A DNA stretch of 64,000 nucleotides from Photobacterium sp. TLY01 (GTDB taxonomy: Bacteria > Pseudomonadota > Gammaproteobacteria > Enterobacterales > Vibrionaceae): NCBI RefSeq assembly GCF_021432065.1, contig NZ_CP090364.1, forward strand, positions 1,750,601 through 1,814,600. The letters run 5' to 3'. The position numbers and the translations under genes are program-made. The stretch's first letter is position 1. Each line of letters starts with the position of its first letter. The notes below the pieces were generated by a model. The model searched no databases. It worked only from the letters and a program-made list of their open reading frames with translations, and was not told the DNA's origin. This document shows positions 39,782-49,217 of the stretch, piece after piece.

Positions 39782-40378
39782 TTATTCAAAGGCAGATCCG
39801 ATAGACCAGCTATCCACCCGTTCAAAACTCAAACCTGTAAGATTCGCCTCACGAAGTGCCTGCACAACTGTTTCATGGAACAGGAATTTAGGCTTCTCTT
39901 CCAATGTGAATACTAATCGTTTTTCTAGAGGGATTTTATCTAGAACATTTTCATCCAATGATAACACCTCTAACGTAAAATCATCATCTACATAAGTGCC
40001 ATCTATTTCTGACCGTCCATGGTGGATTGCTTTATGATGATTCCAGATATGCATGTAATAGTGTTCTGACCAAATTTTATCGCCATTGACGATATTGGTT
40101 TGATAAAAATCTACACCGGGTAAGTGAAACGGCTCCAGAACTTGCCTGAATTTTTCAGAGACCAACTGCTCTGCGGTTTCATGATAGTCACACGGCTGAA
40201 ATTTGGCGCGATTACCTTCTGTAATTTCAACAACACCAGGACCAAAAACATGATTTTTCAAGGACCAAAGAGACATTAAATGATCTAACCCTTCATCAGA
40301 ATCCTCCGCCATATCTAACATATATGCGCCTGACTCATGATTTTCTCTCAAAATATAGTACTGACTGTCATATTTCAT
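39782..40378 (-). CDS. Imm11-like immunity protein, family A copy 11
   Basis: A 198-residue A-family protein without the acidic tail (ends SWSIGSAFE). Its N-terminal half is almost the same as A12, while its C-terminal half (HHGRSEIDGTYVDDDFTLEVLSLDENVLDKIPLEKR...) matches A8, so it is a mosaic. It follows C2 with 2 nt between stop and start and closes triad B2-C2-A11. Confidence 0.75.
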   Translation of the reverse strand: MKYDSQYYILRENHESGAYMLDMAEDSDEGLDHLMSLWSLKNHVFGPGVVEITEGNRAKFQPCDYHETAEQLVSEKFRQVLEPFHLPGVDFYQTNIVNGDKIWSEHYYMHIWNHHKAIHHGRSEIDGTYVDDDFTLEVLSLDENVLDKIPLEKRLVFTLEEKPKFLFHETVVQALREANLTGLSFERVDSWSIGSAFE

Positions 40379-40380
40379 GA

Positions 40381-40746
40381 TTACAACTTCCGATGAATCC
40401 GAATATGTTGATCTGCATGCTGAATCTTATCCGCCAAATCTGGATGAAAATATAATGCCTCATCATCATAGGCCAACCAAACTTGTTCTCCGGATTGAAT
40501 GGCACTCGCAACCTTATACAAGGGTTTCGCCTGAACAAACTCGTATTCCAAATCCTCTTCATCGAAACGAACCATCGCTGGCAGGGTGTCGATTTTTTCA
40601 GCGATGTCTAATTCATCGCTGATATACATGCCAGGGAAAAGAGTAAAATCAAGGATAACTTTTGGCTCATCTGAATAAAATTTTGTCTTTACCACTTCCG
40701 CCAGTGGACCCGGTTGTTGAAAGCTTTGTTTGATCAAGTTTTCCAT
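40381..40746 (-). CDS. Family C small protein, copy 2
   Basis: A 121-residue near-duplicate of the other two C proteins; differences are scattered (for example DIAEKIDTLPAM in place of EITEDIETLPAM). Start overlaps the B2 stop by one base. Function unknown. Confidence 0.7.
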   Translation of the reverse strand: MENLIKQSFQQPGPLAEVVKTKFYSDEPKVILDFTLFPGMYISDELDIAEKIDTLPAMVRFDEEDLEYEFVQAKPLYKVASAIQSGEQVWLAYDDEALYFHPDLADKIQHADQHIRIHRKL

Positions 40747-41303
40747 CAGATGATCTCCACAGGTGTTAATTTAACTCCTGATACATTTAGCTGACTTAAA
40801 ATCAACTTCACCTTTTCGTTAACAATAATTTTCCAGCAATGTTCCTTTACTCTAAAGACATCGTGAACAATATTGGACTTAGCTAATTTTTTTGAATCAA
40901 TTACCATTCGAGTAACTGTTTTGTAGCTTTCATAATAATTACTGTATCTCCTTGCTTCGGAGGCATACTCATTGAGTAATGGATATGAAGCAAAAACATT
41001 CATGTGATAATAATTCTTATATAACTTTCCGTCATTATTAACTGAAACAGGAAAAAATTGCACCCCACGAATATAATTATACGTAAGTATGTCTACAATA
41101 TTTTGTATAGGCAATAAGTCAAGCGCCTTAAGGATATCAGACATTGCTTTTTCCTTATATTCTTCATCGACAAATATTTTAGGCGGAGAATTATAGAACC
41201 TAACCCCTAGCTGACTATAATCAAGGATGTCGATGTAATCTTCATCAAAATGAAATGAAGCCTCACCTTCAATAAACTCTCCCTCTAGCACATAATAGTT
41301 CAT
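40746..41303 (-). CDS. Imm11/DUF1629-like protein, family B copy 2
   Basis: A 185-residue B-family protein (MNYYVLEGEFIEGEASFHFDE start). It is well diverged from B1 and B3, but the C-terminal FRVKEHCWKIIVNEKVKLIL segment follows the same pattern. About 130 bp of AT-rich spacer separate it from A10 upstream, including a TTTATCATTAAA motif also found before B1. Confidence 0.7.
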   Translation of the reverse strand: MNYYVLEGEFIEGEASFHFDEDYIDILDYSQLGVRFYNSPPKIFVDEEYKEKAMSDILKALDLLPIQNIVDILTYNYIRGVQFFPVSVNNDGKLYKNYYHMNVFASYPLLNEYASEARRYSNYYESYKTVTRMVIDSKKLAKSNIVHDVFRVKEHCWKIIVNEKVKLILSQLNVSGVKLTPVEII

Positions 41304-41432
41304 TTACCCACCTGATTTATCAAGAATACTTTTATCATTAAAATAACAGTCAGATATATAGCCTTATTTCCCTAGCCACAACATTTAAAAAAGACTCACC
41401 TTCATTACAATTAAATTACATCATTGTATCTT

Positions 41433-42035
41433 TCATTTCTTGATATTATATAAGTGTAATGACCATTCATCTACTCGCTGAAAACTCAAACCTGTGAGAT
41501 TCGCCTCACGAAGTGCCTGAACGATTGTTTCATGGAATAAAAATATTGGATCTTCTTCTAACCTGAATACAAGACGTTCTTCAAGTGGAATCTTATCTAA
41601 AACATTTTCATCAAGTGATAAAGATTCTAATATAAAATCATCATCAATATAAGTACCATCTATCTTTGACCTTCCTTTATAAATTGCTCTATGATGATGC
41701 CAGACATGTATATAATAATGTTCACTCCACGTTTTACTTCCGCTAACAATATTTGTTTGGTAAAAATCCACGCCAGGTAAGTTAAACGGTGCCAGAACTT
41801 GCCTAAATTTTTCAGAGACCAACTGCTCTGCGGTTTCATGATAGTCACACGGCTGAAATTTGGCGAGATTACCTTCTGTAATTTCTACAACGCCAGGGCC
41901 AAGAACATGATTTTTTAAAGACCATAGAGACATTAAATGATCTAACCCTTCATCAGAATTCTCCGCCATATCTAACATATATGCGCCTGACTCATGATTT
42001 TCTCTCAAAATATAGTACTGACTGTCGTATTTCAT
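41433..42035 (-). CDS. Imm11-like immunity protein, family A copy 10
   Basis: A 200-residue A-family protein. The constant block is intact, but the last residues EWSLHLYNIKK replace the usual EWSIGSAFE ending, so the 3' end has been altered by a sequence change or recombination. ATG 42035 gives the common MKYDSQYY start; five codons upstream are non-conserved. Confidence 0.72.
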   Translation of the reverse strand: MKYDSQYYILRENHESGAYMLDMAENSDEGLDHLMSLWSLKNHVLGPGVVEITEGNLAKFQPCDYHETAEQLVSEKFRQVLAPFNLPGVDFYQTNIVSGSKTWSEHYYIHVWHHHRAIYKGRSKIDGTYIDDDFILESLSLDENVLDKIPLEERLVFRLEEDPIFLFHETIVQALREANLTGLSFQRVDEWSLHLYNIKK

Positions 42036-42170
42036 ATTATTACCATACATGTAACTTCCAGATGAACCTGACTAGCCCCAGACCTCTGACTCAAATCTCA
42101 TTACATTCTGCTGTATCCATCATTAAAGCCCCAGTGAAGGGGCCGACATTAATCACATTATTTATAGCGA
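42036..42170. repeat. Array spacer type I, copy 1, with GC hairpin
   Basis: A 135-bp spacer almost identical to 44194-44329. GCCCC (42128-42132) pairs with GGGGC (42139-42143); on the minus strand the stem is followed by TTTAAT, which resembles a weak terminator or attenuator after A9. Confidence 0.65.
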
Positions 42171-42797
42171 TTACAAATCATCATAAAAATCATCGTCATC
42201 GTCTTCAAAGGCAGATCCGATCGACCAGCTATCGACACGGCGAAAACCTAAACCACTGAGGTCAGCGGCTCTGAGGGCTGCAACGACAGACTCATGAAAC
42301 AGAAAAGTTGGGTCTTCTCTCAATCGAAAAACCAATCTTTTTTCTAAAGGGACTTGATCCAGCACCTCTTCATCTAACGACAGTTTCAATAGAGTAAACC
42401 TGTCACCGACATAGGTTCCAGATATTTCACTCCGCTTCTTATGAATCGCTTGATGATGATACCAGATATGCATGTAATAGTGTTCTGACCAAATTTTATC
42501 GCCATTGACGATATTGGTTTGATAAAAATCTACGCCAGGTAAGTGAAATGGATCCAGAACTTTCCTGAACTTTTCAGAGACCAATTGCTCTGCCGTTTCA
42601 TGATAATCACACGGCTGAAATTTGGCGAGATTACCCTCTGAAATACCAACTCTTCCCGGTCCAATAACGTGCCTTTTCAAGGACCATAGAGACATCAAAT
42701 GCCCTAACCCTTCATCTGATCCTTCTATTTTATCTAACATGTAATCCGTTGCACGACCACTTTCTTTTAACATGTAGTATTGACTATCATATTTCAT
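42171..42797 (-). CDS. Imm11-like immunity protein, family A copy 9
   Basis: A 208-residue A-family protein with an acidic tail (EDDDDDFYDDL). Its N-terminal segment (ESGRATDYMLDKIEGSDEG) is of the type seen in A2, while the second half matches A6 and A12 closely. It is followed by a type I hairpin spacer and preceded by a type II spacer. Confidence 0.75.
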   Translation of the reverse strand: MKYDSQYYMLKESGRATDYMLDKIEGSDEGLGHLMSLWSLKRHVIGPGRVGISEGNLAKFQPCDYHETAEQLVSEKFRKVLDPFHLPGVDFYQTNIVNGDKIWSEHYYMHIWYHHQAIHKKRSEISGTYVGDRFTLLKLSLDEEVLDQVPLEKRLVFRLREDPTFLFHESVVAALRAADLSGLGFRRVDSWSIGSAFEDDDDDFYDDL

Positions 42798-42920
42798 TTT
42801 CTTGCCATCACACGATTCGTCTTCTCATTGACCATCTCTCAAACTGTTGATAATTCAGAATATTGAAAAAACATATGGCCACCATAAACATTTTATGGCA
42901 GCCAGTGTCGTAATAGTCTG
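42798..42920. repeat. Array spacer type II, copy 1
   Basis: A 123-bp spacer repeated with high identity at 44957-45078 and 49963-50085. All contain GAATATTGAAAAAACATATG followed by GGCCACC. Its recurrence between pairs of A genes shows duplication of multi-gene segments. Confidence 0.7.
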
Positions 42921-43517
42921 TTATTCAAAGGCCGAACCAATTGACCATTCATCTACCCGCTGAAAGCTCAAACCTGTGAGATTAGCCTCACGAAGTGCCT
43001 GCACAACTGTTTCATGGAACAGGAATTTTGGCTTCTCTTCCAATGTGAATACTAAACGTTTTTCTAGAGGAATTTTATCTAGTACATTTTCATCCAATGA
43101 CAACACCTCTAACGTAAAATCATCATCTACATAAGTGCCATCTATTTTTGACCGTCCATGGTGGATTGCCTTATGATGATTCCAAATGTGCATGTAATAG
43201 TGTTCTGACCAAATTTTATCACCATTGACGATATTGGTTTGATAAAAATCTACACCGGGTAATTGAAACGGCGCCAGAACTTTCCTGAATTTTTCAGAAA
43301 CCAATTGTTCTGCCGTTTCATGATAATCGCAAGGGAAAAAATTTGATGTATTTCCATCATACACTTTCACTTTTCCTGGCCCTAAAACTCGACGACTAAT
43401 CGAACGCAATGACATCAGACTGAACAATCCTTCATCAGTACCCTCTGTATGTCCAAGCATATATGCGCCTGACTCATGATTTTCTCTCAAAATATAGTAC
43501 TGACTGTCATATTTCAT
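42921..43517 (-). CDS. Imm11-like immunity protein, family A copy 8
   Basis: A 198-residue A-family protein. The variable N-terminal region (GHTEGTDEGLFSLMSLRSISRR and VYDGNTSNFFP) is unique, but the C-terminal half is nearly identical to A11. It ends at the short GSAFE form. Confidence 0.75.
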   Translation of the reverse strand: MKYDSQYYILRENHESGAYMLGHTEGTDEGLFSLMSLRSISRRVLGPGKVKVYDGNTSNFFPCDYHETAEQLVSEKFRKVLAPFQLPGVDFYQTNIVNGDKIWSEHYYMHIWNHHKAIHHGRSKIDGTYVDDDFTLEVLSLDENVLDKIPLEKRLVFTLEEKPKFLFHETVVQALREANLTGLSFQRVDEWSIGSAFE

Positions 43518-43575
43518 GGTGTCACATATCCTATAGCTTCAAATATATCGATTTAATTTTTCCAGATTTTTACTA

Positions 43576-44193
43576 CTAAAGACTGTCATACAATTCATCA
43601 TCGAATGTTGATCCAATAGACCACTCATGAACACGAATAAAACTCACACCAGTTACATTAGCATCACGGAGTGCTTTTACAACAGTTTCATGGAACAGAA
43701 ACTTAGGTTTTTCTTCCAATGTGAATACTAATCGTTTTTCAAGGGGTATTTTATCTAGCACATTTTCATCTAATGATAACGCCTCTAATATGAAATCATC
43801 ATTTCTATATGTACCATCTACTTTTGAGCGGCCTTTATGGCTCACACTATAATGGTTCCATATGTGCATAAAATAATGATCATGCCAGACACTATTATTA
43901 TGAATGATATCTGTTTGATAGAAATCAACACCAGGCAAGTTAAACGGCAACAAAACTTGCCTGAATTTTTCAGATACCAACTGCTCTGCTGTTTCATGGT
44001 AATCAAAAGGCTTAAAATTACTCATATCACCATGTGAAACTTTAACTTTACCAGGCCCTAACACACGACGACGAATTGAATGAATTGACATTAGGTGTTC
44101 CAACCCCTCATCTGAATCCATACGCTGACCTAGCATGTAAGCACCAGACTCTGAGTTTTCTCTCAAGATATAGTATTCATTGTCGTACTTCAT
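43576..44193 (-). CDS. Imm11-like immunity protein, family A copy 7
   Basis: A 205-residue A-family protein, one of the more diverged copies. Its constant block reads FDYHETAEQLVSEKF and then FYQTDIIHNNSVWHDHYFMHIW, differing from the usual IVNGDKIWSEHYYMHIW. The end is DDELYDSL. Start ATG 44193 is chosen by alignment with the other copies. Confidence 0.75.
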   Translation of the reverse strand: MKYDNEYYILRENSESGAYMLGQRMDSDEGLEHLMSIHSIRRRVLGPGKVKVSHGDMSNFKPFDYHETAEQLVSEKFRQVLLPFNLPGVDFYQTDIIHNNSVWHDHYFMHIWNHYSVSHKGRSKVDGTYRNDDFILEALSLDENVLDKIPLEKRLVFTLEEKPKFLFHETVVKALRDANVTGVSFIRVHEWSIGSTFDDELYDSL

Positions 44194-44329
44194 ATTATTA
44201 CCATACATGTAACTTCCAGATGAACCTGACTAGCCCCAGACCTCTGACTCAAATCTCATTACATTCTGCTGTATCCATCATTAAATCCCCCAGTGAAGGG
44301 GCCGACATTAATAACACTATTAATATCAA
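44194..44329. repeat. Array spacer type I, copy 2, with hairpin
   Basis: Near-identical to 42036-42170. One stem base has changed (TCCCC), so the hairpin is CCCC (44288-44291) with GGGG (44298-44301). Confidence 0.65.
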
Positions 44330-44956
44330 TTACAACTCATCATAAAAATCACCGTCGTCATCTTCAAAGGCAGATCCGATCGACCAGCTATCGACACGGC
44401 GAAAGCCTAAACCACTGAGATCAGCGGCACTGAGGGCTGCAACGACAGACTCATGAAACAGAAATGTTGGGTCTTCTCGCAACCGGAAAACCAATCTTTT
44501 TTCTAAAGGGACTTGATCCAGCACCTCTTCATCTAACGACAGTTTCAACAGAGTAAACCTGTCACCGACATAGGTTCCAGATATTTCACTCCGCTTCTTA
44601 TGAATCGCTTGATGATGATTCCAGATATGCATGTAATAGTGTTCTGACCAAATTTTATCGCCATTGACGATATTGGTTTGATAAAAGTCCACGCCAGGTA
44701 AGTGAAACGGTGCCAGAACTTGCCTGAATTTTTCAGAGACCAACTGCTCTGCGGTTTCATGATAGTCACACGGTTGAAACTTAGCGCGATTACCTTCAGA
44801 TATACCTACCCGACCCGGCCCCAGCACTTTTCGGTGAATAGGGAAAAGAGACATTAATCTCTCTAATCCATCATCTGAACCTTCAATTTGGTTTAACATG
44901 TAACTAGTCGAATCACCACTCTCTCCCAGAGTATAATATTCACTATCATATTTCAT
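44330..44956 (-). CDS. Imm11-like immunity protein, family A copy 6
   Basis: A 208-residue A-family protein. The N-terminal variable part (GESGDSTSYMLNQIEGSDDGLERLMSLFPIHRK) is shared with A4, the C-terminal part with A9 and A12. Acidic tail present. ATG 44956 fits the conserved MKYDSEYY start. Confidence 0.75.
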   Translation of the reverse strand: MKYDSEYYTLGESGDSTSYMLNQIEGSDDGLERLMSLFPIHRKVLGPGRVGISEGNRAKFQPCDYHETAEQLVSEKFRQVLAPFHLPGVDFYQTNIVNGDKIWSEHYYMHIWNHHQAIHKKRSEISGTYVGDRFTLLKLSLDEEVLDQVPLEKRLVFRLREDPTFLFHESVVAALSAADLSGLGFRRVDSWSIGSAFEDDDGDFYDEL

Positions 44957-45078
44957 TTTCTTGCCATTATACGATTTGTCTTCAAATCGACTATCTCTCA
45001 ACCTATTGATAATTCTGAATATTGAAAAAACATATGGCCACCAGAAGCACTTTAGGCAGCCATTGTAGTAATAGTCTG
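44957..45078. repeat. Array spacer type II, copy 2
   Basis: A 122-bp copy of the spacer at 42798-42920, more diverged than the copy at 49963-50085. No hairpin or promoter is certain in it. Confidence 0.65.
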
Positions 45079-45675
45079 TTATTCAAAGGCCGAACCAATT
45101 GACCATTCATCTACCCGCAAAAACTTCAAGCCTGTTAAATTAGCTTCACGTAGAGCATTCACAACAGTTTCATGGAATAAAAATTTAGGTTTTTCTTCTA
45201 ACCTAAAGACAAGACGCTCTGCTAATGGTATTTCTTCTAATACCTTATCATCCAAGGACAGACTTTCTAAGGTAAAACTATATGTTTTATAATTTCCATC
45301 AATTTCAGAACGTAATAAGTTTATACATTTATAACTATTCCAAATATGAAGATAATAATAATCTGACCAAACCTTATTACCATTGATGATATTTGTTTGA
45401 TAAAAATCAACGCCAGGTAAGTTAAATTTCAACAATACCTGTCTAAATTTACCCGAGATCAACTGTTCTGCAGTCTCATGATAATCGCATGGGCTAAACC
45501 TGCTAGAATCGCCATCCAACACTTCTACAATGCCTGGACCTAACACCCTTTTACTAATGGACCTAAGTGACATTAGATGCTCTAATCCTTCATCAGAACC
45601 ATCAGCTTGTTCAAGCATATATGCACCTGACTCATGATTTTCTCTCAATATATAGTACTGACTGTCGTATTTCAT
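45079..45675 (-). CDS. Imm11-like immunity protein, family A copy 5
   Basis: A 198-residue A-family protein. The middle part deviates from the others (ISGKFRQVLLKFNLPGVDFYQTNIINGNKVWSDYYYLHIW), but length and the GSAFE end are standard. ATG 45675 is the conserved start; upstream codons come from the repeated spacer. Confidence 0.75.
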   Translation of the reverse strand: MKYDSQYYILRENHESGAYMLEQADGSDEGLEHLMSLRSISKRVLGPGIVEVLDGDSSRFSPCDYHETAEQLISGKFRQVLLKFNLPGVDFYQTNIINGNKVWSDYYYLHIWNSYKCINLLRSEIDGNYKTYSFTLESLSLDDKVLEEIPLAERLVFRLEEKPKFLFHETVVNALREANLTGLKFLRVDEWSIGSAFE

Positions 45676-45810
45676 ATTATTTTCATGCAAGGAATTTCCC
45701 AATGAACAGACTCAGCCACAGGCCTCTGAGTCAATGTTTATCAAATCCAGCCGTATCTATCATTAAAGCCCCACTGAAGGGGGCAATATCAATTACATTA
45801 TTTATATCAA
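45676..45810. repeat. Array spacer type Ib, copy 1, with GC hairpin
   Basis: Shares a TCAATGTTTATCAAATCCAG block with 49218-49334. Hairpin GCCCC (45768-45772) with GGGGGC (45779-45784); TTTAATGATAG follows on the minus strand. Confidence 0.65.
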
Positions 45811-46437
45811 TTACAAATCATCATAAAAATCATCGTCGTCGTCTTCAAAGGCAGATCCGATCGACCAACTATCGACACGGCGAAAGCCTAAACCACTGAG
45901 GTCAGCGTCACTGAGGGCTGCAACGACAGATTCATGAAACAAAAAAACAGGTTTTTCTTCCAAGGTGAAAACAAGCCTTTTTTCTAAAGGGACTTGATCA
46001 AGGACTTTTTCATCTAAAGACAACTTCAATAGGGTAAATCGGTCATCAACATAAGTCCCTAATATTTCACTCCGCTTCTTATGAATCGCTTGATGATGAT
46101 TCCAGATATGCATGTAATAGTGTTCTGACCAAATTTTATCACCATTGACGATATTGGTTTGATAAAAATCCACGCCAGGTAAGTTAAACGGTGCCAGAAC
46201 TTGCCTGAATTTTTCAGAGACCAACTGCTCTGCGGTTTCATGATAGTCACACGGTTTAAACTTAGCACGATTACCTTCAGATATACCTACCCGGCCCGGC
46301 CCCAGCACTTTTCGATGAATAGGGAAAAGAGACATTAACCTCTCTAACCCATCATCTGAACCTTCAATTTGGTTTAACATGTAACTAGTCGAATCACCAC
46401 TCTCTTCCAAAAGATAATACTGACTGTCATATTTCAT
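45811..46437 (-). CDS. Imm11-like immunity protein, family A copy 4
   Basis: A 208-residue A-family protein that closes triad B1-C1-A4. The start lies 2 nt after the C1 stop. N-terminal part as in A6; the segment LEEKPVFLFHESVVAAL is encoded over a run of seven A on the plus strand (45941-45947), the same place where copy A2 has eight and is frameshifted. Confidence 0.75.
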   Translation of the reverse strand: MKYDSQYYLLEESGDSTSYMLNQIEGSDDGLERLMSLFPIHRKVLGPGRVGISEGNRAKFKPCDYHETAEQLVSEKFRQVLAPFNLPGVDFYQTNIVNGDKIWSEHYYMHIWNHHQAIHKKRSEILGTYVDDRFTLLKLSLDEKVLDQVPLEKRLVFTLEEKPVFLFHESVVAALSDADLSGLGFRRVDSWSIGSAFEDDDDDFYDDL

Positions 46438-46439
46438 GA

Positions 46440-46805
46440 TTACAGCTTCCGGTGAATCCGAATATGTTGATCTGCATGCTGAATCTTATACGCCAAATCT
46501 GGATGAAAATACAATGCCTCATCATCATAGGCCAACCAAACTTGTTCTCCAGATTGAATGGCAGCCGCGACCCTATGCAAAGGCTTTGCCTGAACAAACT
46601 CGTATTCCCAATCCTCTTCATCGAAACGCACCATAGCCGGCAGGGTCTCGATATTCTCAGTAATCTCTAATTCATCGCTGATGTACACGCCAGGAAAAAG
46701 AGTAAAATCAAGGATAACTCTTGGCTCGTCTGAATAAAATTTTGTCTTTGCCACTTCCGCTAATGGACCCGGTTGTTGAAAGCTTTGTTTGATCCAGTTT
46801 TCCAT
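46440..46805 (-). CDS. Family C small protein, copy 1
   Basis: A 121-residue near-duplicate of C2 and C3. Start overlaps the B1 stop (TAATG); 2 nt separate its stop from A4. Function unknown. Confidence 0.7.
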   Translation of the reverse strand: MENWIKQSFQQPGPLAEVAKTKFYSDEPRVILDFTLFPGVYISDELEITENIETLPAMVRFDEEDWEYEFVQAKPLHRVAAAIQSGEQVWLAYDDEALYFHPDLAYKIQHADQHIRIHRKL

Positions 46806-47362
46806 TAGACGATCTCCACAGGGAAAGCAACAACACCGGTGATATTATTTTCATCAATAATATTTTTTATTTTTTCGTTAATGATGACTTCACTAACATA
46901 CTCTTTAACTCTAAAAAAATCATGACTAACATTAGCTTTATCAAGCTTATCCATATCGAAAACCATATTTAGTATGAAGTCATACGAATTATAATAATCA
47001 CTATAATTTCTTGCTTGCGATGAAGATAAATGCAGCAAATTATAAGATGGAAAAACATTCATATAAAAATAGTCATGGTACACCTTACCATCAACATCAA
47101 CATCAACAGGAATAAATTGTACACCTGTGACAAAATTTGCGGTAAGAACATCAACCAACCGTCGATGAGCGATGTAATCAACTGTTTTTAAAACATCTGA
47201 CATTCTACGTTGTTTGTATACTTGATCGACCTTAATAAGAGGAGTTTTCTTATAGTATTTAATAGACAAATCACTTTTATCTTCAATGTCATTAAAATCT
47301 TCCACAAAAGAGAAATATGCTTCATCTTCAATAAACTTACTCTCTAGCAAATAATAATTCAT
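46805..47362 (-). CDS. Imm11/DUF1629-like protein, family B copy 1
   Basis: A 185-residue B-family protein (MNYYLLESKFIEDEAYF start; FRVKEYVSEVIINEKIKNIIDENNITGVVAFPVE near the end). It begins 70 bp downstream of the toxin fragment. The spacer before it contains the TTTATCATTAAAGTAA motif also seen near the other B genes. Confidence 0.72.
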   Translation of the reverse strand: MNYYLLESKFIEDEAYFSFVEDFNDIEDKSDLSIKYYKKTPLIKVDQVYKQRRMSDVLKTVDYIAHRRLVDVLTANFVTGVQFIPVDVDVDGKVYHDYFYMNVFPSYNLLHLSSSQARNYSDYYNSYDFILNMVFDMDKLDKANVSHDFFRVKEYVSEVIINEKIKNIIDENNITGVVAFPVEIV

Positions 47363-47431
47363 TTATCCTCCAAGTTTTGCTTTTTTATTTCCAATTAACA
47401 CTTTATCATTAAAGTAAAAATCAAGAAATTG

Positions 47432-48521
47432 AAGCACATCAATCAGACCATCCAGTGCTTTAGCACCGTTTCGGGCAGTGACGCCACCGGTAATGGCGAC
47501 AGCGGCAACGGGGGCGCGACACCACCACTAACAGCACCGGCCAAGGCAGTACCGCCGGTGACAGCGGCAAAATCGATACCTTTTTGCGTCCCCTGCGACA
47601 CCGCCAGACGCGTCAGTTCATCCGCTGGCATGGCTTCCAGAAAAAGGCGTGGCAGGCTGGCAAGATAGGCTCGGGTTTCAGGATCAACCACTAACAGCAA
47701 GAGTATTTCCATTGCCTGACTGGCTTCCTGCAGGCCCAGTTTCACCCGGTCAACTTCCTGCAGTTTGCGCTGCATCACGTCTATATCACCGTCCACAATG
47801 GCTTTCACCAGCAGGTCGATACCAATATCAGCTTCGTCCATCAGCTCGCCGAATTCGCCAAAATCAGGCAGATAATCGGTGACACCTGAACTGATCCCCA
47901 TGCCGGTGCTTTTCGCATAAGACCAGCTTTGCTCCAGAAATGACAAGTCATCAAAGGCGTCTTTGCGGCTGCGCATTTCTGCCAGTTCTTCTTCAACGCT
48001 GGCCTTCAGTTCAGCAAACTGCTCTGCTGCGATCATCGGCGCGGTTGCAGCCTGTTGGCGGGCAGTTTGCACCATCTCGCCCACCTGGCCATTCAGTGCT
48101 TCAGGGATCGCTTCCCTGTGCTTTTCGAGCTCCTTTTCTGCCTTTTTGGCTTCTTCTTTGTCACCAAACGTCACTTCAGCACCGACTTGAGGTACGCCGT
48201 ACAGCATCACACTGCCGTTCGCATCCAGTTTTCCTTCCTGTTTTTCGCCATTGGCGAACATGACAGAGTAAGACACATAGCCTGCTGGCGTTTGTTCAAT
48301 GTCATCGTACGTCAGTCGAATCGCCAGCGGCGCTGGCAATGCGTTCAGCGAGTGAACCACATCGGTAATGCTGCCGCCCTGCGTGGTGCGCTGGTTATTG
48401 GTCGGCACCACCATGATGTTTTCGCCCTTGCTTCGAATGGTGGCGATTTTCTGTTTCAGGCCGCTCATTGCCGCTTAAATGTCATCGGGCAGATTTTTAC
48501 GGACCGTTTTCACCGATTCCA
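47432..48521 (-). pseudogene. Displaced fragment of the PAAR toxin core
   Basis: This segment is over 90 percent identical by eye to 51596-52684 of the full toxin, corresponding to toxin residues about 413-767. It lacks the PAAR-like N-terminus and the AHH nuclease. A TCA codon has become TAA at 48475-48477, and a 1-bp deletion near 47514-47517 shifts the frame before the homology ends. An ORF from ATG 48468 to 47443 remains open but reads out of frame at its end. The 5' junction falls at a CCAGCCG shared with the type Ib spacers, pointing to recombination with spacer DNA. It is probably a relic of an earlier toxin cassette. Confidence 0.85.
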
Positions 48522-48538
48522 GCCGGAATATGATTAAA

Positions 48539-48554
48539 GCCCCACTTAAGGGGC
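48539..48554 (-). terminator. GC hairpin between A3 and the toxin fragment
   Basis: GCCCC (48539-48543) pairs with GGGGC (48550-48554); TTTAATCATAT follows on the minus strand. Same hairpin as in the type I spacers. Confidence 0.5.
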
Positions 48555-48581
48555 CAATATCAATCACCGTGTTAGTATCAA

Positions 48582-49217
48582 TTACAAATTATTATAAAAA
48601 TCGTCTTCCTCTTCTTCTGTAGAAAAAGCAGAACCTGGCCCCCAGTTCTGAATGTTCAGAAAATTAACACCAGTCAACCCAGCCGCTTTTAACGCAACAA
48701 CAACTGACTCATGGTAGAGGTATTGGGGATCTTCATTCAATCTAAAGACTAGTCTCTCATGTAAAGGAACCTTATTTAAGACTTCTTCATTTAACGACAT
48801 TTTCTCCAAAATAAACCGATCATCTTCATACGTACCATCATAGACAGATCGCTTCGGATGTAAGGCTCGATGATTTTGCCAAATATGAATCAGATAATGT
48901 TCTTTCCAGATATTCCCTCGATTCTCTATATAAGCAGGGTAAAAATCGACTCCGGGGAGCTGAAATGAATCCAAAATATTTTTAAATTTCTCAGACACTA
49001 GACCTGCTGGCAAGACCTCATGATAATCACAAGGTTTGAAATTACCATCATCGCCCATAGTTATGTGCACATACCCAGGACCAAGGACTTTTCTTTTTAT
49101 CGAACGCATAGAAAGCAGCTTCAATAATCCATCATCAGATTTCTCGCTTTTAGATAGCATGTAAGGTGCTGATTGACTATCCTCAGTCAACAAATAATAC
49201 TGTCTGTCGTATTTCAT
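48582..49217 (-). CDS. Imm11-like immunity protein, family A copy 3 (most diverged)
   Basis: A 211-residue A-family protein, the least similar copy. The usual HETAEQLVSEKF is HEVLPAGLVSEKF and FYQTNIVNGDKIW is FYPAYIENRGNIW. The C-terminus is GPGSAFSTEEEEDDFYNNL. It may recognise a different toxin variant. A hairpin follows its stop. Confidence 0.74.
   Translation of the reverse strand: MKYDRQYYLLTEDSQSAPYMLSKSEKSDDGLLKLLSMRSIKRKVLGPGYVHITMGDDGNFKPCDYHEVLPAGLVSEKFKNILDSFQLPGVDFYPAYIENRGNIWKEHYLIHIWQNHRALHPKRSVYDGTYEDDRFILEKMSLNEEVLNKVPLHERLVFRLNEDPQYLYHESVVVALKAAGLTGVNFLNIQNWGPGSAFSTEEEEDDFYNNL

Noticed and set aside
47443..48468. A 341-codon open frame that could be called an independent gene
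   Set aside because: It is the toxin core without its start, PAAR domain or nuclease. A stop interrupts the homologous frame just before its ATG, and the last 25 codons are out of frame relative to the toxin. It is annotated as a pseudogene.
47649..48537. Plus-strand open frames over the toxin fragment, and similar ones at 51368-53848
   Set aside because: They are antisense shadows of the GC-rich toxin core. Both core copies carry the same shadows, and their translations show no family or domain pattern.
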